Of a stretch of DNA of 64,000 nucleotides, positions 1-8,199 are shown in pieces. Both the position numbers and the translations under genes were made by a program. Origin of the DNA: Bradyrhizobium sp. B097. GTDB lineage: Bacteria; Pseudomonadota; Alphaproteobacteria; Rhizobiales; Xanthobacteraceae. The stretch lies in NCBI RefSeq assembly GCF_038957035.1, contig NZ_CP152412.1, forward strand, positions 1,918,501 through 1,982,500, read 5' to 3'. A model generated the notes under the pieces. The model had not been told where the DNA came from. It searched no databases and worked only from the letters and a program-made list of their open reading frames with translations. Numbering within the stretch: position 1 is the first letter of the stretch; the number at the start of each line of letters is the position of its first letter.

Positions 1-2
1 GT

Positions 3-395
3 ATCGAGGTCGGGCAGCTCGCCGATCTGATCGTTCCGGATCGCGACTATTTCTCGTGCAGCGAGGCCGAGATCGCCGATACGTCGAGTGACCTGACGGT
101 GGTCGGTGGCCGTATCGTTTACGGTGCCGGAGACTTCAAGGCGCTCGACACCAACGCGCCGCCGCCGGCGATGCCGGATTGGTCGCCGGTGCGCAGCTTC
201 GGCGGCTATGGCGACTGGCTCGGAGCTGACGGCAAGGCAAAGGCGGTGCGGGCGAACGCCATGCAGATGTGCGGTTGCGCCAGCAGCTGCGGTGTGCACG
301 GCCATGACCATGCCCGCGCCTGGACCGGCAAGCTGCCGGTTTCGGACCTCAAGAGCTTCTGGGGCGCGCTCGGCTGCGCCTGCTGGGCGGTTTGA
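3..395 (+). CDS. Amidohydrolase, C-terminal part (YtcJ-like), truncated by window edge
   Basis: The reading frame is open from base 3 and ends with TGA at 393-395, so only the last 130 residues are present. The start reads IEVGQLADLIVPDRDYF and then VVGGRIVYGAGDF, the usual closing beta-sandwich of amidohydrolase-superfamily enzymes, where the protein ends with 'ADLIVLDRD... VVGGRVVY'. The C-terminal tail is Cys-rich (MCGCASSC, GCACWAV) and also carries HGHDHA, which is more than the family normally has and could bind metal. The metal-binding barrel lies outside the window, so the substrate cannot be inferred. The DoxX gene starts one base after the stop, suggesting an operon. Confidence 0.8.
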   Translation: MEVGQLADLIVPDRDYFSCSEAEIADTSSDLTVVGGRIVYGAGDFKALDTNAPPPAMPDWSPVRSFGGYGDWLGADGKAKAVRANAMQMCGCASSCGVHGHDHARAWTGKLPVSDLKSFWGALGCACWAV

Positions 396-396
396 G

Positions 397-837
397 ATGC
401 ATGCGAAGGCCGGCACGCCGCGCTGGATCGCAGCCATCCTGTCCTGGCCGCGGCTGCTGCCGATCGCCAGGGTTGCCTTGGTCTCGGCCTTCCTGATCGG
501 CGGCATCCAGAAGCTCGCCGATTTTCCGGCAGCCGTCGCCGAGCAGGCGCATTTCGGTCTGCAGCCGGCCTGGCTGTGGGCCGCAGCGGCGATCGTCGTC
601 GAGCTCGGCGGCTCCCTGCTGGTCATCGCCAACCGGTTCGTCTGGCTTGGCGCCGGCGGACTTGGCGTGCTCACTTTCGTGGCGATGCTGACGGCGAACG
701 CATTCTGGCTGTCCACAGGCCACGAACGGTTCATGGCGCTCAATGCGTTCTTCGAACACCTCGGCCTCATCGCCGGTCTTGTCGTCGTGACGATCTGCGC
801 TGAAAAGACGCAATCTCGTCGAGTCAGCGAATTCTAG
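397..837 (+). CDS. DoxX family membrane protein
   Basis: This 146-residue protein has about four hydrophobic segments. The first (about residues 20-40) contains ALVSAFLIGGIQKLADFP, the typical DoxX opening, and the others are around 55-72, 80-97 and 115-135. DoxX proteins are small inner-membrane proteins tied to redox or thiol stress in some bacteria, without a settled activity. I chose ATG 397 because the longer in-frame extension upstream overlaps the amidohydrolase out of frame and has no DoxX character. It lies directly behind the amidohydrolase gene. Confidence 0.8.
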   Translation: MHAKAGTPRWIAAILSWPRLLPIARVALVSAFLIGGIQKLADFPAAVAEQAHFGLQPAWLWAAAAIVVELGGSLLVIANRFVWLGAGGLGVLTFVAMLTANAFWLSTGHERFMALNAFFEHLGLIAGLVVVTICAEKTQSRRVSEF

Positions 838-862
838 TCCAATCTCGCTCAAGGAGTTGTCC

Positions 863-1816
863 ATGAAACGGCTATCGGCATCGATTCTGCTCTTGTCGGT
901 TGCGGCCATTGCCGCAGCGGCGCCAGCGGTCGCCAGGGATGCGGGAAAAGCCGGCAGGGAAATGGTTGCGGTGGCGCCGCAATACGACACGACCCATGTC
1001 TATGTCGCGCCTGATGACGTGGACAAGTTCGTGTCGAGCTTTCTGGCGACGTTCGGCGGCCAGAGCACCAAGCAGGTGGTCGCAACGGTCACGCCTACGC
1101 CGAGCAGCACGACGTCGCAATTGCTCCAGACGCCGGTCGGCACGGTCTCGCTGTTCGGCTTCAAGACGCCGGTGCCGTATCCCTTCGGCGCCGAACGGAA
1201 CGGATATCTGGTCAGCGACATGGACGTTGCGGTCAAGGCCGCCCGTGCGGCGGGCGCCGACGTGATCGTCACGACCTTCCCGGATCCGATCGGACGCGAC
1301 GCCGTGATCCAGTGGCCGGGCGGCGTCAACATGCAGATCTACTGGCACACCACCAAGCCGAACTACGCGGCCTTCGAGAAGATCCCGGAGAACCGGGTGT
1401 ATGTTTCGGCCGACAGGGCAGATGCATTCGTGCGGAGCTTCCTTGCCTTCTCGCGCGGGAAGGTGGTGTCGCAAGCCGCGAAGGCCCCCGGGATCGAGAT
1501 CGGCAAGACGGGGCAGACTTATAAGAGGATTCGCATCGAATCGGCATTCGGCAAGATGGTCGTTCTCGTGACCGACGGTCAGCTGCCCTATCCCTACGGC
1601 CGCGAGACGACGGGCTATGAGGTGGCGGATCTCGACGCGACGCTTGCCAAGGCAAAGACGGCCGGAGCCGCCGTCCTTGTCGAGCCCTACACGTCCGAAG
1701 GAAGGTCCGCGGCGATCGTGCAGTTTCCGGGCGGTTACATCGCGGAGATACATGCGACGCCTGCCAAACACGCTGCCCGTGCAGACCAGCAGCCCCTCGA
1801 ACGCGCCTTGAAGTAA
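863..1816 (+). CDS. Secreted glyoxalase/VOC-like protein with two repeated halves
   Basis: 317 residues with a signal peptide (MKRLSASILLLSVAAIAAAA, cleavage near residue 24). The mature protein consists of two related halves. Each has the order THVYVAP/NRVYVSA, then PYPFGAE/PYPYGRE, a GY.V.D.D segment, AAGADV/TAGAAV and a closing WPGGVNMQIY/FPGGYIAEIH, which is the betaalphabetabetabeta pattern of VOC proteins. The start at ATG 863 is set by AAGGAG at 851-856; a TTG six bases upstream is the alternative. Being periplasmic is unusual for VOC proteins. It overlaps the next porin gene by one base, so the two are probably co-translated. Substrate unknown. Confidence 0.75.
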   Translation: MKRLSASILLLSVAAIAAAAPAVARDAGKAGREMVAVAPQYDTTHVYVAPDDVDKFVSSFLATFGGQSTKQVVATVTPTPSSTTSQLLQTPVGTVSLFGFKTPVPYPFGAERNGYLVSDMDVAVKAARAAGADVIVTTFPDPIGRDAVIQWPGGVNMQIYWHTTKPNYAAFEKIPENRVYVSADRADAFVRSFLAFSRGKVVSQAAKAPGIEIGKTGQTYKRIRIESAFGKMVVLVTDGQLPYPYGRETTGYEVADLDATLAKAKTAGAAVLVEPYTSEGRSAAIVQFPGGYIAEIHATPAKHAARADQQPLERALK

Positions 1817-3246
1817 TGGTCGTTATGCCGGCTTGGATCGACACGCGAATTGTCAGGACGCTATTGCCCCTTCTGGCGATCGCGTCCTCAGTCCATGCCG
1901 CCGTTGCGGCAGATGGGGATGACGCGACTGCGAAGCGGCCTGCGATCCAGGCCAACCGATGGGCCGAGGATTGGTCGGTGCTTGCCGATCCCAGGTTGCG
2001 GACCGAAGCCTTCGACGGGCTCAAATACATTCCCCTGTGGGCCACGGATCCGAAGAGCTACGTCTCGCTTGGGGCCACGTTGCGCGAGCGCTTCGAGTCG
2101 AACAATGCGGCGGCATTCGGAACCAGCAACACCCCCGCGGACAGCTACCTCCTGCAGCGGCTTCAGGTCCATGCCGACGTGCATTTCGATGAAAACTGGC
2201 GGGCGTTCGTCCAGCTCGAGGACGATCGTGCCTTCGACAAGCTGAACGTCTCCTCGGTCGATCAGGACCGCCTCGATCTGCGACTGGCTTTCATCGAGTA
2301 TGTCAACACCACCGCGGCGGGCACCTTCAAGGCGCGCGCCGGACGTCAGGATTTTGCGTTCGACCTGCAGCGCTTTGTTTCATCGCGGGACGGACCGAAC
2401 GTGCGCCAATCCTTCGACGCGGTTTGGGCCGATTGGGAGAGCGGTGCCTGGCGCATCCTCGGATTCGTCAGCCGGCCCGTTCAATATTTCGACGTGCGTC
2501 CGTTCGACGACACGTCGAACGACCGCTTCAAGTTCAGCACGCTGCGCGTAGAACGGAAGGTATTCGGAAACGACGAGCTGTCCGGCTATTATTCGCTCTA
2601 TGAGCGCAGTGACGCCAAGTATCTGGACGCGCGCGGCGACGAGCAACGCCATATCCTGGACATACGGTTCGCAGGCAAGGGCGCCGGATTCGATTGGGAC
2701 CTCGAGGCCATGGGGCAGGCCGGCCAGGTCGGTACGACGGACGTGCGGGCCTGGGCGGTCGGTGCGCGGACAGGCTACACCTTTTCCGATGTGACATGGC
2801 AGCCGCGTATCGGCCTGCAGCTTGACGCAGCATCGGGCGACCGCCACCCCGGCGACGGTGTGGTCGAGACCTTCAATCCGCTGTTTCCGAACGGCTACTA
2901 CTTCACGCTGGGTGGCTATACGGGGTACACCAATCTCATCCATCTTAAGCCTGCGATCTTCGTCAATCCCACGGATCGGCTCAAAGTGATGGCGGCGATT
3001 GCGTTCCAGTGGCGTCAGACGACGGCTGATGCGATCTATGTGCAGCCGAACGTGCCGGTCGCGGGAACGGCAGGAACCGGAAGCGCTTGGACGGGTGCGT
3101 ACGGGCAGTTGCGCCTCGACTACGCCTTCAACGATCATCTCACCGGCGCGGTCGAAGCGGTACACTTCGCCGTCGGCAATACGATCCTCGGCGCCGGCGG
3201 GCACACCAGCAACTATCTCGGTGTCCAACTCCAGTACGGCTGGTAG
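1816..3246 (+). CDS. Alginate-export-type outer membrane porin
   Basis: 476 residues with a signal peptide ending near VHAAVAADG (residues 28-34). The mature part alternates in beta-strand style with many aromatic residues and ends in YLGVQLQYGW, an aromatic C terminus typical of outer-membrane barrels. Blocks such as YVSLGATLRERFE, LLQRLQVHADVHF and FQLEDDRAF-like segments resemble the alginate_exp family, which in many proteobacteria serves aromatic or hydrocarbon uptake rather than alginate. The ATG overlaps the stop of the VOC gene (TAATG); ATG 1825 is an alternative start. Likely role: outer-membrane passage of a small organic compound handled by neighbouring genes. Confidence 0.75.
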   Translation: MVVMPAWIDTRIVRTLLPLLAIASSVHAAVAADGDDATAKRPAIQANRWAEDWSVLADPRLRTEAFDGLKYIPLWATDPKSYVSLGATLRERFESNNAAAFGTSNTPADSYLLQRLQVHADVHFDENWRAFVQLEDDRAFDKLNVSSVDQDRLDLRLAFIEYVNTTAAGTFKARAGRQDFAFDLQRFVSSRDGPNVRQSFDAVWADWESGAWRILGFVSRPVQYFDVRPFDDTSNDRFKFSTLRVERKVFGNDELSGYYSLYERSDAKYLDARGDEQRHILDIRFAGKGAGFDWDLEAMGQAGQVGTTDVRAWAVGARTGYTFSDVTWQPRIGLQLDAASGDRHPGDGVVETFNPLFPNGYYFTLGGYTGYTNLIHLKPAIFVNPTDRLKVMAAIAFQWRQTTADAIYVQPNVPVAGTAGTGSAWTGAYGQLRLDYAFNDHLTGAVEAVHFAVGNTILGAGGHTSNYLGVQLQYGW

Positions 3247-3247
3247 C

Positions 3248-3943
3248 ATGTCAAAGCCAATTTCCCTTCTTGCCCTGCTGATGAGCCTCAACGCAGGTTT
3301 CGTTGATACGGCCGGCTTCCTCGCCCTTCAGGGGCTGTTCACGGCGCATGTCACCGGCAACTTCGTCACCTTCGGTGCCGCGATCGTGCTCGGGACGTCC
3401 GGGGCGTTGGCCAAGCTGCTTGCGCTTCCGGTTTTCTGCGCGGTCGTGATCGTCACGAGGATCTTCAGCTTCTATCTCCCGGTCATGGGACTACCGATCC
3501 TCCGCTCGATGCTGGCGATCAAGACGCTGCTTCTCGCGATAGGTGGCGCAGCGGCCGTCCATTTCGGGCCGTTTGTGCAAGGCGACAGTTGGCAGGCGAT
3601 CGTCACCGGGATGCTCCTCGTTGCCGCGATGGCCATTCAGAACGCCGCTCATCGCATCCACATGGGTACGGACCCGCCCAGCACTCTGATGACGGGAACG
3701 ACGACCCAGATCATGATCGATGCCGCTGACGTCCTGCGGCGCGCGCCGGTCTCGGTTCTGACCGTTGCAAAGCCCCGCTTGGGCAAGATGTCGGCGAGTG
3801 TGGCTGCGTTCGCCTTGGGGTGCGCGGCCGGCGCCTGCCTTTATGCCAAGTTCGGTACCTGGTGCTTCGTCCTGCCTCCGCTCATCGCGTTGCCGGCGGT
3901 GTTCCTGGCGGGGGGCGAGCCTGCACCGGAAAAGACGGCCTAG
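3248..3943 (+). CDS. DUF1275 (YoaK) family membrane protein
   Basis: 231 residues with about six hydrophobic segments. The opening LMSLNAGFVDTAGFLAL followed by FTAHVTGNFV is the signature of DUF1275/YoaK proteins, and NAAHRIHMGTDPPSTLMTGTTTQ in the middle is the second conserved block. Function is not established for the family; small-molecule transport is often supposed. ATG 3248 lies two bases after the porin stop, and the protein ends seven bases before the antiporter start, so 863-5551 looks like one transcription unit. Confidence 0.85.
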   Translation: MSKPISLLALLMSLNAGFVDTAGFLALQGLFTAHVTGNFVTFGAAIVLGTSGALAKLLALPVFCAVVIVTRIFSFYLPVMGLPILRSMLAIKTLLLAIGGAAAVHFGPFVQGDSWQAIVTGMLLVAAMAIQNAAHRIHMGTDPPSTLMTGTTTQIMIDAADVLRRAPVSVLTVAKPRLGKMSASVAAFALGCAAGACLYAKFGTWCFVLPPLIALPAVFLAGGEPAPEKTA

Positions 3944-3949
3944 CGCGCG

Positions 3950-5551
3950 ATGAGTTCAGCCGAGTCGTTCCAGACCATCCTTCTGCTGCTGATGATTGCC
4001 GTCGTGCTCGACACGGTGGCCCGTCGCTTGCGCCTGCCGTCCGCGTCGGTGCTGGTGCTGGCCGGCATTATGCTGGCCCTGGTTCCGGGACTTCCCGAGG
4101 TGGAGTTCGACCCGGACTTCGTCATGGTGCTGTTTCTTCCGCCGCTCTTGCTCTCGGGCGCCTATTTCACGGTGTGGCCTGACTTTCGGGCCAATCTCAG
4201 GATCATCCTGCAGTTGGCGGTCGGAGCCGTCGTGTTGACGACCCTGCTGGTCGGTGTCGTGACACACTTCTTCTTCCCGGCACTGCCCTGGGCCGCGTGT
4301 TTTGCGCTTGGCGCAATCGTTTCGCCGCCCGACGCCGTCGCGGCGCGGGCTGTGCTCGACCATCTCAACGTCCCGCCGCGCATCGCTGTCCTTCTCGAAG
4401 GCGAAAGCCTCATCAACGACGCATCGGGCCTCGTTCTCTTTCGTTTCGCAGTCGCCGCCGCACTGACCGGTGCCTTCAGCGCTGAGGCGGCCGCAGTAAG
4501 CTTCGTCTACGTTTCGGCCGTGGGCATCGGTATCGGTCTCGCGCTCGGCTGGATATGCGCCTTCGTCGCCGGACGATTGACCGATGCCAGGCTAACCGTG
4601 GTCTGGACCTTCCTGTCGGCCTGGGCCGCCTATCTGCTGGCCGACCGCCTGCATGTGTCGGGCGTGCTTTCGACGGTTGCGTGCGGGCTGATCCTCGGAC
4701 GCCTGCAGCACAAGGCCTTGAGCGCAGCGTCGCGCGTGCAGGCGCTGGCGGTGTGGTCCGTCGTGACCTTCGTGATGGAGGCCCTGGTCTTCGTATTGGT
4801 GGGGTTGGCGCTTCGCGGCGTTCTGCACCGGTTCGGCTCGGATTGGGGAATCGTGCGCACGCTTGCGCCGGCGGCCGCGACGATCTTTGCAGTGATGGTG
4901 CTCGCCCGGTTCGCGTGGATTTTCCCGACCGCCTACATTCCGCGAGCATTGATCCCGTCGCTCCGCGAACGGGATCCCTATCCACCGCTGGCCGTTCCGT
5001 TGGTGATGAGCTGGGCCGGGATGCGCGGGGTCGTGAGTCTCGCCGCCGCATTGTCATTGCCGGAGCATTTTCCGGGCCGCGACATCATCCTGTTCGTGAC
5101 CTTCTGCGTCGTCGCCGCGACCATCGTCGTCCTCGGACTGACGCTTGGTCCGGTGGCGAAGACGCTGACCGGGAAGGAGTTCCTGCTGCACGGAGACGAA
5201 ACGCTGTCCGAAGAGGCGATCCGGGCCGAAATCGCGCGTGCCCAGTTCGATGCGATCCGCGCACATTCGCTTGACGGCGAGGGGAAGCATGCGCATCCGC
5301 GACTCGTTGAGCAGTACGGGCATCGTCTGGCGATTGCCGAGGACCACGCCCTCGGCAAGGGCCCGCACGAAGAGCGGAGGCTGCAGCATTATCGTGCGGT
5401 GCTGATCGCGGTGGATGCCGGCCGCAGCAAGCTGCTGGAGCTCTTCAACGGCGGGCGCATTCATGACAGCATCATGCACCGGCTGGAAGGAGAGCTGGAC
5501 CAGGAGGAGCTGTTCGGGGCGCGCGTGGTCGAGGTGATGGAAGGCGACTGA
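3950..5551 (+). CDS. Na+/H+ antiporter, CPA1 family
   Basis: 533 residues with about 12 membrane segments up to residue 400, then a 130-residue hydrophilic cytoplasmic tail rich in Glu and His. Key family signatures are present: SPPDAVAAR (125-133) and GESLINDASG (151-160), whose Asn156-Asp157 pair is the ion-binding site in CPA1 antiporters; WAGMRGVVSLAAALSLP lies near residue 350. It should exchange protons for sodium or potassium across the inner membrane. It is the last gene of the run starting at 863 and is followed by a strong stem-loop at 5572-5602. Confidence 0.9.
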   Translation: MSSAESFQTILLLLMIAVVLDTVARRLRLPSASVLVLAGIMLALVPGLPEVEFDPDFVMVLFLPPLLLSGAYFTVWPDFRANLRIILQLAVGAVVLTTLLVGVVTHFFFPALPWAACFALGAIVSPPDAVAARAVLDHLNVPPRIAVLLEGESLINDASGLVLFRFAVAAALTGAFSAEAAAVSFVYVSAVGIGIGLALGWICAFVAGRLTDARLTVVWTFLSAWAAYLLADRLHVSGVLSTVACGLILGRLQHKALSAASRVQALAVWSVVTFVMEALVFVLVGLALRGVLHRFGSDWGIVRTLAPAAATIFAVMVLARFAWIFPTAYIPRALIPSLRERDPYPPLAVPLVMSWAGMRGVVSLAAALSLPEHFPGRDIILFVTFCVVAATIVVLGLTLGPVAKTLTGKEFLLHGDETLSEEAIRAEIARAQFDAIRAHSLDGEGKHAHPRLVEQYGHRLAIAEDHALGKGPHEERRLQHYRAVLIAVDAGRSKLLELFNGGRIHDSIMHRLEGELDQEELFGARVVEVMEGD

Positions 5552-5571
5552 CAGGCGTATCCAAGGCAATG

Positions 5572-5602
5572 GAGCCGAACTGCCGGAGTGACAGTTCGGC
5601 TC
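5572..5602. terminator. Bidirectional terminator-like stem-loop
   Basis: Perfect 11-bp arms (GAGCCGAACTG at 5572-5582 and its complement at 5592-5602) with a 9-base loop, placed between the convergent antiporter and hydrolase genes. There is no clear T-run, so termination is inferred from position. Confidence 0.6.
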
Positions 5603-5610
5603 GCATCAAG

Positions 5611-6240
5611 CTAGGCAACCCGGGCATCGGCACCGGCGATCCAATCGTGGGCCAGATTGACGTCCGCCTGCGACAGCTGGTGACCGGACGGCAAGGTCCT
5701 GAGAATCACCTTGGCTCCCGCGTCGGCCAGCATTGCCGACAGCCTCGCCGCATTGCCGGGTGGAACGATCGGGTCTGCCTGTCCCGACAAGATGAGCACC
5801 GGTTTGCCGTCGAGCCTGGCTTTCGGCGGGTCCGACAAGGGCACCATGGCCCTCATTAGCACCGCGCCGGCGAGAACGTCCGGCTTCATCAGGAGAAGCG
5901 CGGCCGCGATGTTCGCGCCGTTGGAAAATCCCACCGCGACCGGCGCCGCGATGCCGTGGCGTCGCCCTGCGTCTTCGACGAATGCTCCAAGCTCGAGCGC
6001 GCGCTTGCGCACGTCTTGTTCGTCGAACACGCCCTCCGCCAGGCGGCGGAAGAAGCGCGGCATGCCGTGTTCGAGGACGCGCCCGCGTGGCGAGAGCAGG
6101 GCCGAGCCCGGCGATATCATGGCGCCGAGTTGCAGCAGATCGTTCTCGTCGCCGCCGGTGCCGTGCAGGAGCAGCAGCGGCGGCGCGTCAGCCTTGCTGG
6201 CTTTCTCAAAACGATAGACGAATGAGGGGGCGTCCGTCAC
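5611..6240 (-). CDS. Alpha/beta hydrolase, MhqD-like carboxylesterase
   Basis: 209 residues of the phospholipase/carboxylesterase type. LLLLHGTGGDE (22-32) forms the oxyanion turn, GFSNGA (104-109) holds the nucleophile Ser106, and GQADPIV and PSGHQ supply the Asp and His of the triad. Its start overlaps the stop of the ring-cleaving dioxygenase gene by four bases. This pairing mirrors the mhqO/mhqD pairs linked to hydroquinone and quinone resistance in other bacteria. It probably hydrolyses an ester or ring-cleavage product. Exact substrate not determined. Confidence 0.8.
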   Translation of the reverse strand: MTDAPSFVYRFEKASKADAPPLLLLHGTGGDENDLLQLGAMISPGSALLSPRGRVLEHGMPRFFRRLAEGVFDEQDVRKRALELGAFVEDAGRRHGIAAPVAVGFSNGANIAAALLLMKPDVLAGAVLMRAMVPLSDPPKARLDGKPVLILSGQADPIVPPGNAARLSAMLADAGAKVILRTLPSGHQLSQADVNLAHDWIAGADARVA

Positions 6241-7175
6241 GATACGGCTCCTTCCAGCTTCGGCAAGACGCCTTCGATCTCCTTGCGATGCGACTCGAGG
6301 AAGCCCGGCAGCTTCAGTTCGTGTCCCAGCGTCTCCACCGGCTCATCGACGGCAAAGCCCGGGACGTCGGTCGCGATCTCGAACAGCACGCCGCCCGGCT
6401 CACGGAAGTAGATCGAGCGGAAGTAGTTGCGATCCTTCTGTTCGGTCGGATGCAGCCCGTGATTCTCGACGAGCTTCTGCGCCATCTTGCCCTGCTCGGC
6501 ATCGTCGGCCGCGCGGAATGCGATGTGATGCACCGAACCGCCGCCTTGATGACCGCGCAGGAATCCCTTCGCCTCATAGATGTCGACGACGCTGCCGTTG
6601 ACGTCACCGGGCGCCTTGTAGCGGATCACGGAGCCCTCTCGGGCCGTCTCCTTGAAGCCGAACACATCAGTCAAGACCGCCGCGGTCTTCCCGGCATTGT
6701 CGAGCAGAAGGGTCACGCCGTGAAAGCCGCGGATCGCGTGCTCGACCGGAACGTCGCCATTGCTCCAGGCCGGCTCGTCTTCGGCACCCGGCACGCCGAC
6801 GAGCGCCAGCGCCATGCCGTCCGGATCCGTGAATGGCAGGACCGATTCTCCGAACCGCTTTTCCAGCGCTTCGTAATGGATGCCCTTTTCAAGGAAACGC
6901 TGCGTCCAGTAGCCGAGCGAGCGTTGCGGCACGCGGAAGGCGGTCTGGTGGGTTTCGCCGACGCCCCTCCGGCCCGGAGGAACGCCCTGCCAGGGAAAGA
7001 ACGTCAGGATCGTGCCGGGCCGGCCGGTCTCGTCGCCATAATAGAAGTGATAGGTGGCCGGATCGTCGAAATTGACGGTCCGCTTGACGAACCGCAGGCC
7101 GAGATCCCGCGTGTAGAAGCCAAAATTCCTGATGGGGTCACCAGCGATGGCGGTGACATGATGAAGTCCTGACAT
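6237..7175 (-). CDS. VOC ring-cleaving dioxygenase, MhqO/MhqA-like
   Basis: 312 residues with two VOC modules. MSGLHHVTAIAGDP at the start carries the first metal-binding His, GGSVHHIAFR begins the second module with its His, and GGVLFEIATD supplies the metal Glu. Proteins of this type cleave hydroquinones in an Fe(II)-dependent way, or are annotated as glyoxalases. Start ATG 7175 is supported by GGAGGAAG just upstream; the frame extends further to 7220 without a ribosome site. It forms an operon with the downstream hydrolase and is divergent from a LysR gene, its likely regulator. Confidence 0.82.
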   Translation of the reverse strand: MSGLHHVTAIAGDPIRNFGFYTRDLGLRFVKRTVNFDDPATYHFYYGDETGRPGTILTFFPWQGVPPGRRGVGETHQTAFRVPQRSLGYWTQRFLEKGIHYEALEKRFGESVLPFTDPDGMALALVGVPGAEDEPAWSNGDVPVEHAIRGFHGVTLLLDNAGKTAAVLTDVFGFKETAREGSVIRYKAPGDVNGSVVDIYEAKGFLRGHQGGGSVHHIAFRAADDAEQGKMAQKLVENHGLHPTEQKDRNYFRSIYFREPGGVLFEIATDVPGFAVDEPVETLGHELKLPGFLESHRKEIEGVLPKLEGAVS

Positions 7176-7231
7176 GTTCTTCCTCCAGCTCGAACGAGCA
7201 ACTTCGTTTCGCGAATACATATCGGACGGCT

Positions 7232-7246
7232 TTGTTCTGAGGACAA
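7232..7246. promoter_or_regulatory. Candidate LysR box (T-N11-A) between divergent genes
   Basis: TTGTTCTGAGGACAA is an imperfect inverted repeat with T-N11-A geometry, lying midway between the dioxygenase start (7175) and the LysR start (7299). LysR regulators normally bind such a site to control their divergent target. Only one candidate was seen and it is short, so this remains tentative. Confidence 0.4.
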
Positions 7247-7298
7247 TTCATGGTTTTATGGCAGCTATGTCTACGATTTGGCGACAATCGAGGGGTGG

Positions 7299-8192
7299 AT
7301 GGACAAGCTGGCGAGCCTGAGAGCCTTCGTGAAGGTCGTCGAAAGCGGCAGCTTCGCCGAGGCCGGCCGCCAGATGCGGCTCTCGCGGTCGGCGATCAGC
7401 AAATATGTCGGCGAGCTCGAGGAGAGCCTCGGGGTGCAATTGCTGAACCGCACCACCCGGCACGCCAGCCCGACCGAGAACGGCCAGATGTATTTCGAGC
7501 GGGCCGTCGTCATCCTCTCGGATGTCGATGCGGCGGATCAGGCGGTCACTCAGTTGCAATCGGCGCCGCGCGGCCTGTTGCGCGTCAATGCGCCGATGTC
7601 GTTCGGCACGATGCGCCTCGGGCCCGCGCTCGCCGATTTCATGACGAAGTATCCGGACCTTCAGATTCAACTCGTGCTGAGTGACGATCTTCTCGACCCC
7701 GTCCAGGACGGCTTCGATGTGACACTGCGCATTGCCGAACTGGAATCCTCGAGCCTGATCGCGCGCAAGATCGTCCCCGTCCCGCGGCGGGTCTGCGCAT
7801 CGCCCGATTATCTGAAGCGTCATGGTACGCCGCTCCATCCGCAGGATCTGCGCGATCACGTCTCCCTGACCTACGGCTTCCTGCTGACGGGCAATCAATG
7901 GAAGCTGACAGGCGACGATGGCGTGCATTGGATTCAGCCGGCGTGGTCGCTGTGCGTCAACAACGCAGAGGTGCTGCGCGACGTGGCGGTCAGGGGCAAG
8001 GGCATCGCGCTGATACCGGAGTTCATCGCGGCGGAGGCCCTGAAGAACGGCAGCCTCCAGGCCGTCCTTGCGAACTATTCGGCGCCGCCGCTCACCCTTT
8101 ATGCGGTCTATCCGCCGACGCGACATCTTGCCGTCAAGGTCCGGCTCTTCATTGATTTTCTCGTCGATCGGTTCGGATCGGGCGCCGGCTGA
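7299..8192 (+). CDS. LysR-family transcriptional regulator
   Basis: 297 residues. The N-terminal winged helix-turn-helix opens MDKLASLRAFVKVVESGSF and continues through AISKYVGELEESLGVQLLNR (about residues 32-51), followed by a LysR effector domain. I chose ATG 7299 because the typical LysR opening begins there and GAGGGG precedes it; TTG 7278 is a longer alternative. Divergent transcription from the dioxygenase/hydrolase pair suggests it senses a quinone or aromatic effector and activates or represses that pair. Confidence 0.88.
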   Translation: MDKLASLRAFVKVVESGSFAEAGRQMRLSRSAISKYVGELEESLGVQLLNRTTRHASPTENGQMYFERAVVILSDVDAADQAVTQLQSAPRGLLRVNAPMSFGTMRLGPALADFMTKYPDLQIQLVLSDDLLDPVQDGFDVTLRIAELESSSLIARKIVPVPRRVCASPDYLKRHGTPLHPQDLRDHVSLTYGFLLTGNQWKLTGDDGVHWIQPAWSLCVNNAEVLRDVAVRGKGIALIPEFIAAEALKNGSLQAVLANYSAPPLTLYAVYPPTRHLAVKVRLFIDFLVDRFGSGAG

Positions 8193-8199
8193 GCGCTCG

